64,000 bases of DNA from G963674685 sp963674685 (GTDB lineage: Bacteria; Lernaellota; Lernaellaia; JACKCT01), in NCBI GenBank assembly GCA_963674685.2, contig CAXXWT010000003.1, positions 992,001-1,056,000 on the forward strand. The letters run 5' to 3'. A program made the position numbers and the translations under genes. Shown one piece after another: positions 52,800-61,481 of the stretch (the first letter of the stretch is position 1; the number at the start of each line of letters is the position of its first letter). The notes beneath the pieces are model-generated. The model was not told the origin of the DNA and ran no database searches. It saw only the letters and a list, made by a program, of their open reading frames with translations.

Positions 52800-54466
52800 C
52801 AGGGCGAGGGGACGACGGTCCAGCTGTTTGAGGACGGCGAATAGATTTCCGCCGTGGAAAGCGGATGCGGGGCGAATGGATCGGCGCTGCCGTTTCCTCC
52901 GGTCGCCAAAATCCGTCCGTCGTCGAGCACGGAGGTTTGCGCTTTGAATCTGGCGAAGTTCATCGACGGCCCCTCGGTCACGGAATCCGCGGACGGATCG
53001 ACCAATTCGGTGCTCGTTAAAACCTCGTATCCGTTGCCGATGCCGCCGGCGACGAGAATGCTCCCGTCGTCAAGAAGCGCGCAGCAGGAATCGGAGCGGG
53101 GCGCGTCCAATGGAGTCATTTCGCTAAAATCGCCGGTCGTCGTATCCAGAAGCTCGATGTCGCCGATTCTCCCACCGGCGGTCAGGGGTCCGGTGAATCC
53201 TCCGATCAGGGCGATGACGCCGTCTGGAGTCAAAGCCGCGGCGTGATTCGTTCGAGAAAAGTCCAGGGCGTTTTCCTCATCGTCGACGCTTGGATCGTAA
53301 CGCCCGAAATCTTGAGATTCGAAATTGAAGAAAGTGGCCGAATCGAGCGACTCCTGATTGGTGGAGCCCCCGGCGATGAAAATTCTGAATCGCGTATCCT
53401 GGTAAAATGAAGTCATGGAGTGGCCGAAACGGCCTTTGGCCATGAGATCGACGACGACGGTAAAGCTCAAGTCTGTGGGATCGAATATTTCCGCGGAATT
53501 GTAAGCGTTGACTCCGTCGTTCCCGCCGGCGATCAAAACGGTCCCGTCGGGCAGAAGCATCGCCGTATGATGACCGCGTCCGACGCTCATTTTCCCGTCG
53601 ATCAAAGTAAAGGTTCCCGTATCCGGATCGAAAATTTCAGCGCTGGAAAGCGTTTCAACGTACTCGTCGACGTCGGCGTCCTCGTCCTCGTCATCCTCCT
53701 CGTCCTCGTTGGTCACTTCGTCGAATCCGCCGACGATCAAAACGCGGCCGTCTTTTAGGAGCGTCGCCGTGTGATCCGTGCGGGGCCGGTTGAGCGTGTC
53801 GTCCAGCATTTCGAAAGTTCCGGCGTCGGGATCGAAAATCTCGGCGCTGTCGAGTTCCCGGCCGTAACCGAGTCCGCCGCAGAGAAAGATCCGCCCATCG
53901 TCCAAAACGACCTGTGCGTGATTCGTACGAGGCTCGATCAGGGAGCCGGGCGTCGCCTCAAGGAAAAACGGTTCGGAGTAATTCGGCACTTCGTCGTATG
54001 AGTAAATCTTGTAATGATAGGTCGCGCCTTTCTGAACGTCCTCATCGGTCCACGTGATCACGATCTGATCGTCCTTCGTCGGTTCGGCCTCTATGATGGC
54101 GACGACGGTTTGCAAATTGATCACGTCGCCGACAACGTATCTCTGGGTTCTTGAGGGATCGGCGGCGTCGGCTTCGGTTTCCGTGCGCGTGATCATGAAT
54201 CCGCGGATGTCGCGATTAAACAGCGAATCTTCCTTGGTCGGAATTTCCCATGAGATAAAAACCTGCGCCGCTAAAGCTTGCACGACCAATTCTTTGGCGG
54301 GTTGCGGACCGTTTACGTCGGCCAGTTCATCGTCTTCATCCTCTTCCTTCTCGGCGCAGGCCGCGGCGAGCAGGACGATGAGAACGCAAAAGGCGATGAT
54401 CAGTCGGCTGAGTTTCGGCCGGCCAAGAAAAAATATCGATTTGTTAAAAGGCGTCATGGATTTCAC
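52799..54466 (-). CDS. Kelch-repeat lipoprotein
   Basis: 555 residues. The lipobox is L-A-A-A-C, followed by an acidic linker. Residues about 55-180 resemble a fibronectin type III-like domain, and then come at least six Kelch-type repeats with the double-Gly pattern (L-L-P-D-G-T-V-L-I-A-G-G, L-L-K-D-G-R-V-L-I-V-G-G). Starts with GTG at 54466, which overlaps the meaB stop by 4 bases. It is an odd neighbour for housekeeping enzymes, and Kelch genes are often expanded in such genomes. Surface role, partner unknown. Confidence 0.8.
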   Translation of the reverse strand: MKSMTPFNKSIFFLGRPKLSRLIIAFCVLIVLLAAACAEKEEDEDDELADVNGPQPAKELVVQALAAQVFISWEIPTKEDSLFNRDIRGFMITRTETEADAADPSRTQRYVVGDVINLQTVVAIIEAEPTKDDQIVITWTDEDVQKGATYHYKIYSYDEVPNYSEPFFLEATPGSLIEPRTNHAQVVLDDGRIFLCGGLGYGRELDSAEIFDPDAGTFEMLDDTLNRPRTDHTATLLKDGRVLIVGGFDEVTNEDEEDDEDEDADVDEYVETLSSAEIFDPDTGTFTLIDGKMSVGRGHHTAMLLPDGTVLIAGGNDGVNAYNSAEIFDPTDLSFTVVVDLMAKGRFGHSMTSFYQDTRFRIFIAGGSTNQESLDSATFFNFESQDFGRYDPSVDDEENALDFSRTNHAAALTPDGVIALIGGFTGPLTAGGRIGDIELLDTTTGDFSEMTPLDAPRSDSCCALLDDGSILVAGGIGNGYEVLTSTELVDPSADSVTEGPSMNFARFKAQTSVLDDGRILATGGNGSADPFAPHPLSTAEIYSPSSNSWTVVPSP

Positions 54467-55428
54467 CGATGCTGCAAAAGTTCACACAGCATGCTTTGAT
54501 CGGAGACGATGTCGCCGACGGCGCTGTATGGGTCGCGTTTGCCCGTAAGGACATCCTGAAGCAGATGCGCCAGACGGGAGTCTTTTTTCAGATTGATTTT
54601 TAGACCGTCTTCGATTTTTCCGGAAATAATTTCTATCAGTTCCTTGTCGGCGGCGTATTTCGACTTTCGCTTGTCCCGGTAGCCGTCGTCGATCAATTGG
54701 CCGTGACGGTCGATGGACGCGCACAATTCATCGACGCCGACGCATTTCGTCGCCTGGGTCATGAGGACGGGAATCGGCCAGTCGGGAGCGTCGCCCAGTT
54801 CGATCATCTGGCGCAACTCCAGGGCGATGGCGTCGGCGCCGTCCCGGTCGGATTTGTTGACTACGAAGATATCGGCGATTTCCGTCAGACCGGCTTTCAT
54901 GGTCTGGACGACGTCGCCGGATTCGGGAACGAGAACCACCATGGTCGTATGCGCGACCTTCATGATGTCCAGTTCCGTCTGCCCCACGCCCACGGTTTCC
55001 ACGATGATCACATCCATGCCCGCCGCGTCCATCAGGCGGATGACGTTGCGCGTGGCGCGAGACAGGCCGCCATAAGATCCCCGCGTGCCCAGAGAGCGGA
55101 TAAAGACCCGCGGATCTCCGGCGTGCCGGTTCATTCTGATCCGGTCGCCCAAGAGAGCGCCGCCGGAAAAGGGGCTGCTGGGATCGATGGCGATAACGCC
55201 GACGCTCATATCTTTTTTGCGATAATGCGTGGTGACTTTATCGACGAGGGTGCTTTTCCCGGCGCCGGGAGGGCCGGTAAACCCCAAGATTCGCGCCTTT
55301 CCCGTGTGGGGAAATATATCGGCCATGACTTTTGCGACATCGACGGATCGCGATTCCACCAGGGAAATGGCGCGGGCCAGCGCTTTTCCATCTCCCTGGA
55401 CGAGTCGTGTGAGAAGATCGTCGATCAT
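54463..55428 (-). CDS. meaB: Methylmalonyl-CoA mutase-associated GTPase MeaB
   Basis: About 322 residues from ATG 55428, which overlaps the mutL stop by 4 bases (ATGA). Walker A G-F-T-G-P-P-G-A-G-K-S-T-L, switch region V-E-T-V-G-V-G-Q-T-E and N-K-S-D base motif are all present. It protects and reloads B12-dependent mutases (MeaB/ArgK). Fits mce at 531-935. An upstream extension to 55497 has no ribosome-binding site of its own. Confidence 0.92.
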   Translation of the reverse strand: MIDDLLTRLVQGDGKALARAISLVESRSVDVAKVMADIFPHTGKARILGFTGPPGAGKSTLVDKVTTHYRKKDMSVGVIAIDPSSPFSGGALLGDRIRMNRHAGDPRVFIRSLGTRGSYGGLSRATRNVIRLMDAAGMDVIIVETVGVGQTELDIMKVAHTTMVVLVPESGDVVQTMKAGLTEIADIFVVNKSDRDGADAIALELRQMIELGDAPDWPIPVLMTQATKCVGVDELCASIDRHGQLIDDGYRDKRKSKYAADKELIEIISGKIEDGLKINLKKDSRLAHLLQDVLTGKRDPYSAVGDIVSDQSMLCELLQHR

Positions 55429-57263
55429 CTGCGTTTGAACCTCTTTTCGATCTCGGTCATGGGTATCGTCCAGACCGTAGGTCTTCCGTGGGGGCATGAA
55501 CCGGGATTTTCAATGGCGTCCATGCCGCACAAAATATCGCGCATCTGCGCCGTCGTTAATTCCTGCCCCGATCGAACCGCCGAATGACAAGCCAAAACGG
55601 AAAGAAAACCGTCGGCGATGTGATCCGGCGGCGCATTCTGCCCGATTTCAAGAAAGCGATCAATGCATTCCATCAAAACCGTTTTTGCTTCGCTCGCGGA
55701 ACAAATGGCGGGAACGGCGACGATGCGGAAAGTATTGCCGCCGAAAGCCTCGACCTCGATGCCCACGCTTTTGAGCCCGGACTGTATTTTACGCAGAGCC
55801 GCGGCTTCGGCGCGCCGAAGTTCCAGGGTGACGGGGATCAGCTGTCCCTGCACCGGGATGGTCGACGACAGGTAGTCTTTTTTCAGTTTCTCGAAAAGGA
55901 TGCGTTCGTGCGCGGCGTGCATGTCGATCATGACCAACATGCCTCCGGCGTCCCGAGTTTCGCAGACGATGTAGTTGTTGAATAACTGTCCTATGATGGC
56001 CAGCCGGGAAAAAGCGCCCTTTTCCGGCGCGGAGCCCGATGCTTCTTCGGCGATCTCGGAACCCGCGTCCGCGACGGTTTCGACAGGATCGAGATGCCGG
56101 GTCGGCGGGGAGGGGTAGTGCTCGAAAAGCTCCGATGTCCTGGCGCGGACAAATCGGGAAAGTTCATCGGAAGAGCCGGCGCGAGAGTTTTGCGCGGCGG
56201 TTGCGTCGTCGTTCGAAGAATCAACACTCTGATGATAAGGCGCCGAAAAAGGATTTTGATCTTGCGATCCGAACCGGGCTCGCAGAGTTTTATCGACGGC
56301 CGATACAATCCCTTCGTAAACGCCGGACGGTTTTCTGAAGCGCACCTCGCTTTTCGTGGGATGGACGTTGACGTCCACGAGTTCCGGCGGAATGTCGATC
56401 AATAGAATGGCGACGGGATAACGGCCTTTGAGGATATGGCCCCGGTAACCCGAGTTGACGGCGTGGGTCAGCATTCGATCGCGTAGGAATCGGCCGTTGC
56501 AGTATATGAAGAGGTGGCTTGACGATGATCGCGTCGTGGCGGGACCGGAGATGAATCCGCTCAGATGGAAATGCCGCCCTTCGTAGTTCAGTTCAATCAA
56601 ATCCGACGCCGCGTCCGGGCCGAGCAGGGTGGTGATACGGCTCAGAAGCGAATCGCCGCCGGGGGCCTGCAAGAGCACTTTGGAATCCTGGCGAAGGCGG
56701 AAAAACACATCCCTTCGCGGAAGCGCCAGGCGGGTGACGGATTCGACCACGTGCGTGAGTTCCGTTTCCGGGGAACGCATGAATTTGCGCCTGCCGGGCG
56801 TATTGAAAAACAGATCCGCCACTTCGATTTCCGTTCCCGGAGCAACGGCTTCCTCTTTGACCTCCAGAACCTTTCCGCCCTGCACGCGAATATGCAGACC
56901 GCCGACCTGATCGCGCCGGGTCGTGCGGATTTGCATTTTCGAAACGCTGGCGATCGCCGGAAGGGCTTCGCCGCGAAAACCCATGGTGCCGACCGTCGTG
57001 AGATCGGTTTCGCTTCTGATTTTGCTCGTGGCGTGTCTTTCCAACGACAGCAGCGCGTCGTCGGGATTCATTCCGCGGCCGTCATCCACCACGCGTATCA
57101 ATTTCCGCCCGCCGGTTTTTACGTCAACGAGGATTCGCTTGGCTCCTGCGTCCAGCGAGTTTTCCACCAACTCCTTGACGACGGAGGCGGGGCGTTCGAT
57201 GACCTCGCCGGCCGCGATCATATTGGCGACGTTTTCCGATAGCAGGCGGATTTCGGATTTCAT
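55425..57263 (-). CDS. mutL: DNA mismatch repair protein MutL
   Basis: About 612 residues. The GHKL ATPase motifs are E-N-S-L-D-A-G-A, D-D-G-R-G-M and T-M-G-F-R-G-E-A-L. The C-terminal domain has D-M-H-A-A-H-E-R-I-L-F-E, matching the DQHA(x)2E(x)4E endonuclease pattern, plus A-C-H-S-A-V-R and C-P-H-G-R-P, so this MutL should nick DNA by itself, as in bacteria without MutH. The start is ATG 57263; an upstream extension to 57311 is Pro/Ala-rich and unlikely. First gene of the long minus-strand run. Confidence 0.95.
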   Translation of the reverse strand: MKSEIRLLSENVANMIAAGEVIERPASVVKELVENSLDAGAKRILVDVKTGGRKLIRVVDDGRGMNPDDALLSLERHATSKIRSETDLTTVGTMGFRGEALPAIASVSKMQIRTTRRDQVGGLHIRVQGGKVLEVKEEAVAPGTEIEVADLFFNTPGRRKFMRSPETELTHVVESVTRLALPRRDVFFRLRQDSKVLLQAPGGDSLLSRITTLLGPDAASDLIELNYEGRHFHLSGFISGPATTRSSSSHLFIYCNGRFLRDRMLTHAVNSGYRGHILKGRYPVAILLIDIPPELVDVNVHPTKSEVRFRKPSGVYEGIVSAVDKTLRARFGSQDQNPFSAPYHQSVDSSNDDATAAQNSRAGSSDELSRFVRARTSELFEHYPSPPTRHLDPVETVADAGSEIAEEASGSAPEKGAFSRLAIIGQLFNNYIVCETRDAGGMLVMIDMHAAHERILFEKLKKDYLSSTIPVQGQLIPVTLELRRAEAAALRKIQSGLKSVGIEVEAFGGNTFRIVAVPAICSASEAKTVLMECIDRFLEIGQNAPPDHIADGFLSVLACHSAVRSGQELTTAQMRDILCGMDAIENPGSCPHGRPTVWTIPMTEIEKRFKRR

Positions 57264-57339
57264 GGTTTCACGACGCGTTGTTAAGATTACGGCGCCCGCG
57301 GGCGCCGGCAAGTAATTGAAAAATTATTTCATGAAAACG

Positions 57340-57368
57340 AAAAAAAACAACCTCCCCGATCGGGGAGG
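57340..57368 (-). terminator. Intrinsic terminator of the Cys-rich lipoprotein gene
   Basis: CCTCCCCGA (57351-57359) pairs with TCGGGGAGG (57360-57368), a perfect palindrome-like stem. On the minus strand it is followed by TTGTTTTTTTTCG. It ends transcription of the gene at 57396-57809, upstream of mutL. Confidence 0.9.
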
Positions 57369-57395
57369 CTGTCGTTTGTCAAAATTCTCGATGGA

Positions 57396-57809
57396 TCATC
57401 CCAGGTACTGCTTGCACTCCTCGTAACAGGCTTCGTCTTTGTCTTCTTTTTCGCAGATGGAATAGCAACCCACCACGCACTCTTTGTAATTGTCGATATC
57501 GGCTTTGGATTTGTTTTCGATATCTTCGATTTTCAGAAGCAGTCCGCCGCAATACCAGATGCACTGGTCCAGTTCATCGTGGTCGTCGTAATTCTCTTCG
57601 CCCGGAGGGTAGCAGCACTGGCAGGCGTCATAACAGTCGTAGATCGGAAAATCGTATTCGTCGCAATACTGCGCGGCCTCGCGATCCTTCGCGGAGGTGT
57701 GCTCCGAATAGGTAATGTCTCTTGTCGCCTGATCGTATTCGTCTCCGGAACACGCGGTAAACGCCGTAGCGAAAACCGCTAAAAGTCCAATAATCATCAC
57801 TGTGCGCAT
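57396..57809 (-). CDS. Cys-rich lipoprotein
   Basis: About 137 residues from ATG 57809, preceded by GAGGAG at ideal distance. The lipobox is A-F-T-A-C. The mature region carries 12 more Cys (Y-D-C-Y-D-A-C-Q-C-C-Y, W-Y-C-G-G, E-C-V-V-G-C-Y-S-I-C), again an even number. It differs in spacing from the Cys-rich lipoprotein at 41845, so it is an analogue more than a close paralogue. Followed by the clear terminator. Function unknown. Confidence 0.75.
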   Translation of the reverse strand: MRTVMIIGLLAVFATAFTACSGDEYDQATRDITYSEHTSAKDREAAQYCDEYDFPIYDCYDACQCCYPPGEENYDDHDELDQCIWYCGGLLLKIEDIENKSKADIDNYKECVVGCYSICEKEDKDEACYEECKQYLG

Positions 57810-58241
57810 CGTTTCTCCTCTCCAGTTCAATACGCCTCAAGGCCAGAGTTGTTTAACAGATCACTGCTGTAAATGCAAGCGAAAAACAGTCGGGACATCA
57901 CGGGAAAAAAAGTTCAAGCAAGTTCCACGGAAAATTCCCTATCTATCGAAGATTATGAAATAAATTCCTTTTTTTAATATGGAAATGCCGGTTCGATTCG
58001 CATTGTCGAAAACCATCAAGCCTTTCATCACGAAACAATTCGCGAAAATAACAGCTTTTCGCTTGAGGAAAAAAAACGCGTCGTTGTAAGAACGGAAACA
58101 AATGCAAGGTAGGAAAAACAAAGCTGGATGACGATCGGCGTCTTGTCTTGACGATTACAATACGGCTCCCTACAATTACCTTTCGGAAGAGACGTCAGCC
58201 GCAACGCGTTCGTACAAACAAATCCATAAAGGTCGATAACT
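57810..58241. other. 432-bp divergent intergenic region
   Basis: Between the Cys-rich lipoprotein (-) and the orphan gene (+). Most of it is moderately AT-rich with no gene I can support. It contains a strong promoter-like pair at 58148-58176 for the plus-strand gene. I did not find a convincing minus-strand promoter for the lipoprotein. Confidence 0.6.
58148..58176 (+). promoter_or_regulatory. Sigma-70-like promoter for the orphan gene
   Basis: TTGACG (58148-58153), a 17-base spacer and TACAAT (58171-58176), each one mismatch from consensus. Transcription would start about 59 bases before the ATG at 58242. Confidence 0.65.
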
Positions 58242-59561
58242 ATGGTTAAAAATGTCAGCAAAAAAACGTGCCAGTTGACGCTGGTGGATTTTAACTGGTT
58301 AACCCTGGCGCAGGAACTGGCTTTGGAAGGATATTCCGGAGTCCTGTACGAACTGAAATGCGAACTGGCCGAGAAGTTCGGGGCTTCCGTTGAAGATCTG
58401 GACGCGCCGACGATGTTTCCGGGAATCGACCATGTTGCGGGCGACATCTATTTCCCCGACGCCGATACGACGTTGTACGTCAAAGTGATCGAAATGAGCG
58501 CAAGCGAAAAAACTTCTCAAGAAGAGGGCGTCTTTGACGATCCGGGAAAAACGGACAGCCCGGCCCTGGGCGATTACAAAATCGAAGTCGGGGAAATCAG
58601 CCAGATAGGAGCCGACGAAGGCGAGTGGATGAATTCCCTGGTCGGCGCCGTGGATACCTATCTTCTTTCCCACGGGGCTGAAAAAGCCGATATCAAATGG
58701 ATCGTCGACGACGGCTCCGGCGGGGCGCAAGCGCCTTTCGAGGGCGAAACCGTCAGTCTTCCCGATAAAAGAGCGACGGAACTGGCGCATATTGTCCGGG
58801 ATGGAAAACTCGATGATTTCTTCCAACAATTCGAAGAAGAAAAAGACAGCCTGGTCTTGTCGGAGTTTCTGACAAACGTTACAAACCGCGACGAGATCGA
58901 ATACTACATCGACAAATTGTTCGAGCATGAATTGATCCAGGAACAGGTCGTGGTCTATTGCAAAAAAACCAATATGCCGACCATCCGCGCCAAGGACAGA
59001 GCCGCCCTGGACGCCTTATCCTCCAGCGGGATCTTATGTTCCTGCGGGGCTCCTTTGAAATCGGAAGAAATCAAACGGCTTGTTTTAATGCCCGCTCAAA
59101 ACCGCGCCATGACGACGAAGGAATGGGCCGCGCAGACCTTTTTGATCAGCATGCTCACCAAGATGGGATATCCGCTGGAGTCCATCAGCATCAAGTCGGT
59201 GGACGACCAGGATCTGGTCTATCTTCCGGCTGAAGGAAACAGCCTGATATTCGCCCTTTCGCCGAAAGAATACACGGAAGATATGGCGCTGAAGGCGTGG
59301 GACTTCATCGAAGAGGTTTCAAATCCCAAAATTATCCTTTACGGCGACGGCGGAGTACAGGAAGGCGCCGTGGAGGCGCTGGGAACGCGCGCCGGGCAGG
59401 GCGCGGTGGTTTTGTCGATGGATAAACTCGACGATTTCAGCAACAAACTTCTCGACGCGCTGAACCACGAACGCATCGAGAGGATCAGGCAGGTCTTCAA
59501 CGATTTCCAGAAGGTGCTGCCGGTCAACGTCGGCAATCTGGCCGTCAAGCGCCTGTCCTGA
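58242..59561 (+). CDS. Orphan protein with a Cys cluster; C-terminal region possibly nuclease-like fold
   Basis: 439 residues; I do not recognise a family. The N-terminal 60 residues are helical. Residues 75-150 are acidic. Cys240, Cys266 and Cys268 (Y-C-K-K-T-N and I-L-C-S-C-G-A-P) look like part of a zinc-binding knuckle. After residue 285, strands and helices in the order W-A-A-Q-T-F-L-I, L-E-S-I-S-I-K-S-V-D-D-Q-D-L-V-Y and S-L-I-F-A-L-S-P-K-E resemble a restriction-endonuclease-like core without an intact E-x-K. That reading is weak. It has its own promoter and ends before a hairpin at 59594-59633. Confidence 0.6.
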   Translation: MVKNVSKKTCQLTLVDFNWLTLAQELALEGYSGVLYELKCELAEKFGASVEDLDAPTMFPGIDHVAGDIYFPDADTTLYVKVIEMSASEKTSQEEGVFDDPGKTDSPALGDYKIEVGEISQIGADEGEWMNSLVGAVDTYLLSHGAEKADIKWIVDDGSGGAQAPFEGETVSLPDKRATELAHIVRDGKLDDFFQQFEEEKDSLVLSEFLTNVTNRDEIEYYIDKLFEHELIQEQVVVYCKKTNMPTIRAKDRAALDALSSSGILCSCGAPLKSEEIKRLVLMPAQNRAMTTKEWAAQTFLISMLTKMGYPLESISIKSVDDQDLVYLPAEGNSLIFALSPKEYTEDMALKAWDFIEEVSNPKIILYGDGGVQEGAVEALGTRAGQGAVVLSMDKLDDFSNKLLDALNHERIERIRQVFNDFQKVLPVNVGNLAVKRLS

Positions 59562-59593
59562 TTCCCCATAAGAAAGTATGAAGGATGAAATCA

Positions 59594-59633
59594 GAAGGAG
59601 GAAGTTCGGCCAAGCCGATGGACTTCCTCCTTC
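59594..59633. terminator. 12-bp perfect stem-loop between convergent genes
   Basis: GAAGGAGGAAGT (59594-59605) pairs exactly with ACTTCCTCCTTC (59622-59633), with a 16-base loop. It lies between the stops of the orphan gene (+) and glnA (-), so it probably ends transcription from both sides. No long T-run follows on either strand, so confidence is moderate. Confidence 0.6.
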
Positions 59634-59642
59634 AAATTCAGA

Positions 59643-61055
59643 TCAGATGTCGTAATACAGGTAAAACTCCCAGGGCGTCGGCCTGAGCCTGATGGGTGCG
59701 ACTTCCCTGGTCATCTTGTAGTCAATCCACATATCGATGACATCCTGCGTGAATACGTCGCCGGCCAGCAGGAATTCGTTGTCCGCTTTCAAAGCCGCCA
59801 GCGACTCCGCCAGATCCGCCGGCGTCTTCGGAACGCCTTCAAGTTCTTCCGGGGCAAGGCCGTAAATGTCGCGGTCCAAAGGCTGTCCGGGATCGATGCG
59901 GTTTTTGATTCCGTCCAGGCCCGCCATGAGAAGTGCGGAAAAAGCCATGTAGCCGTTGCAGGAAGGATCCGGAAAGCGAATCTCGATCCGCCGGGATTTC
60001 GGGCTCTGCTGATACATGGGAATCCTGATGGCCGCAGAGCGATTGCGGCTGGAATAAGCGATATTGATGGGCGCTTCAAAACCCGGGACAAGGCGGCGGT
60101 AGCTGTTTGTCGTGGGATTGGTGAAGGCGCAAAGGGCCGCCGAATGTTTGATGATTCCACCCATAAAGTTCATGGCCATTTCCGAAAGACCGCCGTACTG
60201 ATCGCCGGAAAACAGAGGCTGACCGTCTTTCCAGAGGCTGATATGGACGTGCATGCCGGAGCCGTTGTCGCCGAAAACGGGTTTGGGCATGAAGGTGACC
60301 GTCTTGTCGTGGCGCTTGGCGACGTTCTTGATGATGTACTTGAAGAGCATCAGTTGATCGCCCATCCGCGTCAGGGGGGCAAAACGCATATCGATTTCAG
60401 CCTGCCCGGACGTGGCCACTTCATGGTGCTGCGCCTCGATGTCGATGCCCAGCTTCATCATCTCCAGACACATTTCCGTTCGGATGTCGTTGAGGCTGTC
60501 GGTAGGAGAAACGGGAAAATATCCTTCCTTCGGACGTGGTTTGTATCCCAGGTTGGGATTTTCAACGCGCCCGGAATTCCACGAACCTTCCGCCGAATCC
60601 AGGTAATAGTAACCGCATTGGGAATTCTGGTCGTAACGGATGTCGTCGAGGATGAAGAACTCGGCTTCCGGTCCGAAATTCGCCACGTCGGCAAATCCCA
60701 GGGATTTCATGTAGCTTTCCGCTTTGCGCGCAATATTTCTCGGGTCCCTGGTGTAATCCTCGTGTGTGATCGGATCGACGATGTTGCAGATCAGCGAGAG
60801 GGTGGGATACTTCGTAAAGGGATCCATGACGGCCGTGGACGGATCGGGGATCACGAGCATATCCGACGCATGAATCGGTTGCCAGCCGCGAATCGAAGAA
60901 CCGTCAAAACCGAAACCGTTTTCAAAGCTGTCCAGATCCAGTTCCTGCAGGGGAACGGAAAAATGTTGCCACATTCCCGGAAAATCCATGAATTTGAGAT
61001 CGACCATCACGGCCTTGTTCTTCTTGGCGTACTCCAGCACTTCCTTGGGTGTCAT
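59643..61055 (-). CDS. glnA: Glutamine synthetase type I (beta-like)
   Basis: 470 residues. Catalytic motifs are G-S-G-M-H-V-H, N-P-T-T-N-S-Y-R-R-L-V-P-G-F-E-A-P and the C-terminal E-F-Y-L-Y-Y. Tyr398 lies in R-D-I-Y-G-L-A-P-E-E, at the position that GlnE adenylylates in GSI-beta enzymes. It makes glutamine from glutamate and ammonia. Third gene of the operon glnA(2)-glnB-glnA, 50 bases after the PII gene. Confidence 0.95.
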   Translation of the reverse strand: MTPKEVLEYAKKNKAVMVDLKFMDFPGMWQHFSVPLQELDLDSFENGFGFDGSSIRGWQPIHASDMLVIPDPSTAVMDPFTKYPTLSLICNIVDPITHEDYTRDPRNIARKAESYMKSLGFADVANFGPEAEFFILDDIRYDQNSQCGYYYLDSAEGSWNSGRVENPNLGYKPRPKEGYFPVSPTDSLNDIRTEMCLEMMKLGIDIEAQHHEVATSGQAEIDMRFAPLTRMGDQLMLFKYIIKNVAKRHDKTVTFMPKPVFGDNGSGMHVHISLWKDGQPLFSGDQYGGLSEMAMNFMGGIIKHSAALCAFTNPTTNSYRRLVPGFEAPINIAYSSRNRSAAIRIPMYQQSPKSRRIEIRFPDPSCNGYMAFSALLMAGLDGIKNRIDPGQPLDRDIYGLAPEELEGVPKTPADLAESLAALKADNEFLLAGDVFTQDVIDMWIDYKMTREVAPIRLRPTPWEFYLYYDI

Positions 61056-61105
61056 TTTGTCTCCAATGTGTTTGCAATATTGTGGTATTTCATGGACTTA
61101 CAGGC

Positions 61106-61444
61106 TCAAAGCGCGTCCTCGCCGCGCTCTTTCGTCCTGATTCTCACTGCTTCCTCGACGTTTTGAACGAAAATTTTTCCGTCCCCGATTTTTCCCGTAT
61201 AAGCCGCGTCGCAAATCAGCTCGATGATCTGTTCCACCTTTTCGTCGGGTACGACCGTTTCAAGCTTCAGCTTCGGCAGAAAATCCACGACATATTCCGC
61301 GCCTCGGTACAGGGGGCTGTGTCCTTTTTGCCGGCCCGACCCGACGACTTCCGTAATGGTGATGCCGTAGACATCGGCTTTTTGCAGGGCGTCGACCACG
61401 TCGTCGCGCCGAAAGGGCTTGATAACGGCTACAATGCGTTTCAT
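61106..61444 (-). CDS. glnB: Nitrogen regulatory protein PII
   Basis: 112 residues. T-loop Y46-R-G-A-E-Y51, with Tyr51 at the uridylylation position, follows G-R-Q-K-G-H. The B-loop reads T-G-K-I-G-D-G-K-I-F and the C-loop R-I-R-T-K-E. It senses ATP/ADP and 2-oxoglutarate and tunes glutamine synthetase. It lies between the two synthetase genes, exactly where a controller of both would be expected. Whether a GlnD uridylyltransferase is present is not visible here. Confidence 0.95.
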   Translation of the reverse strand: MKRIVAVIKPFRRDDVVDALQKADVYGITITEVVGSGRQKGHSPLYRGAEYVVDFLPKLKLETVVPDEKVEQIIELICDAAYTGKIGDGKIFVQNVEEAVRIRTKERGEDAL

Positions 61445-61481
61445 GGGCTGATCCTCAGGTTTTGGTTTTCCGAAATCTTCA

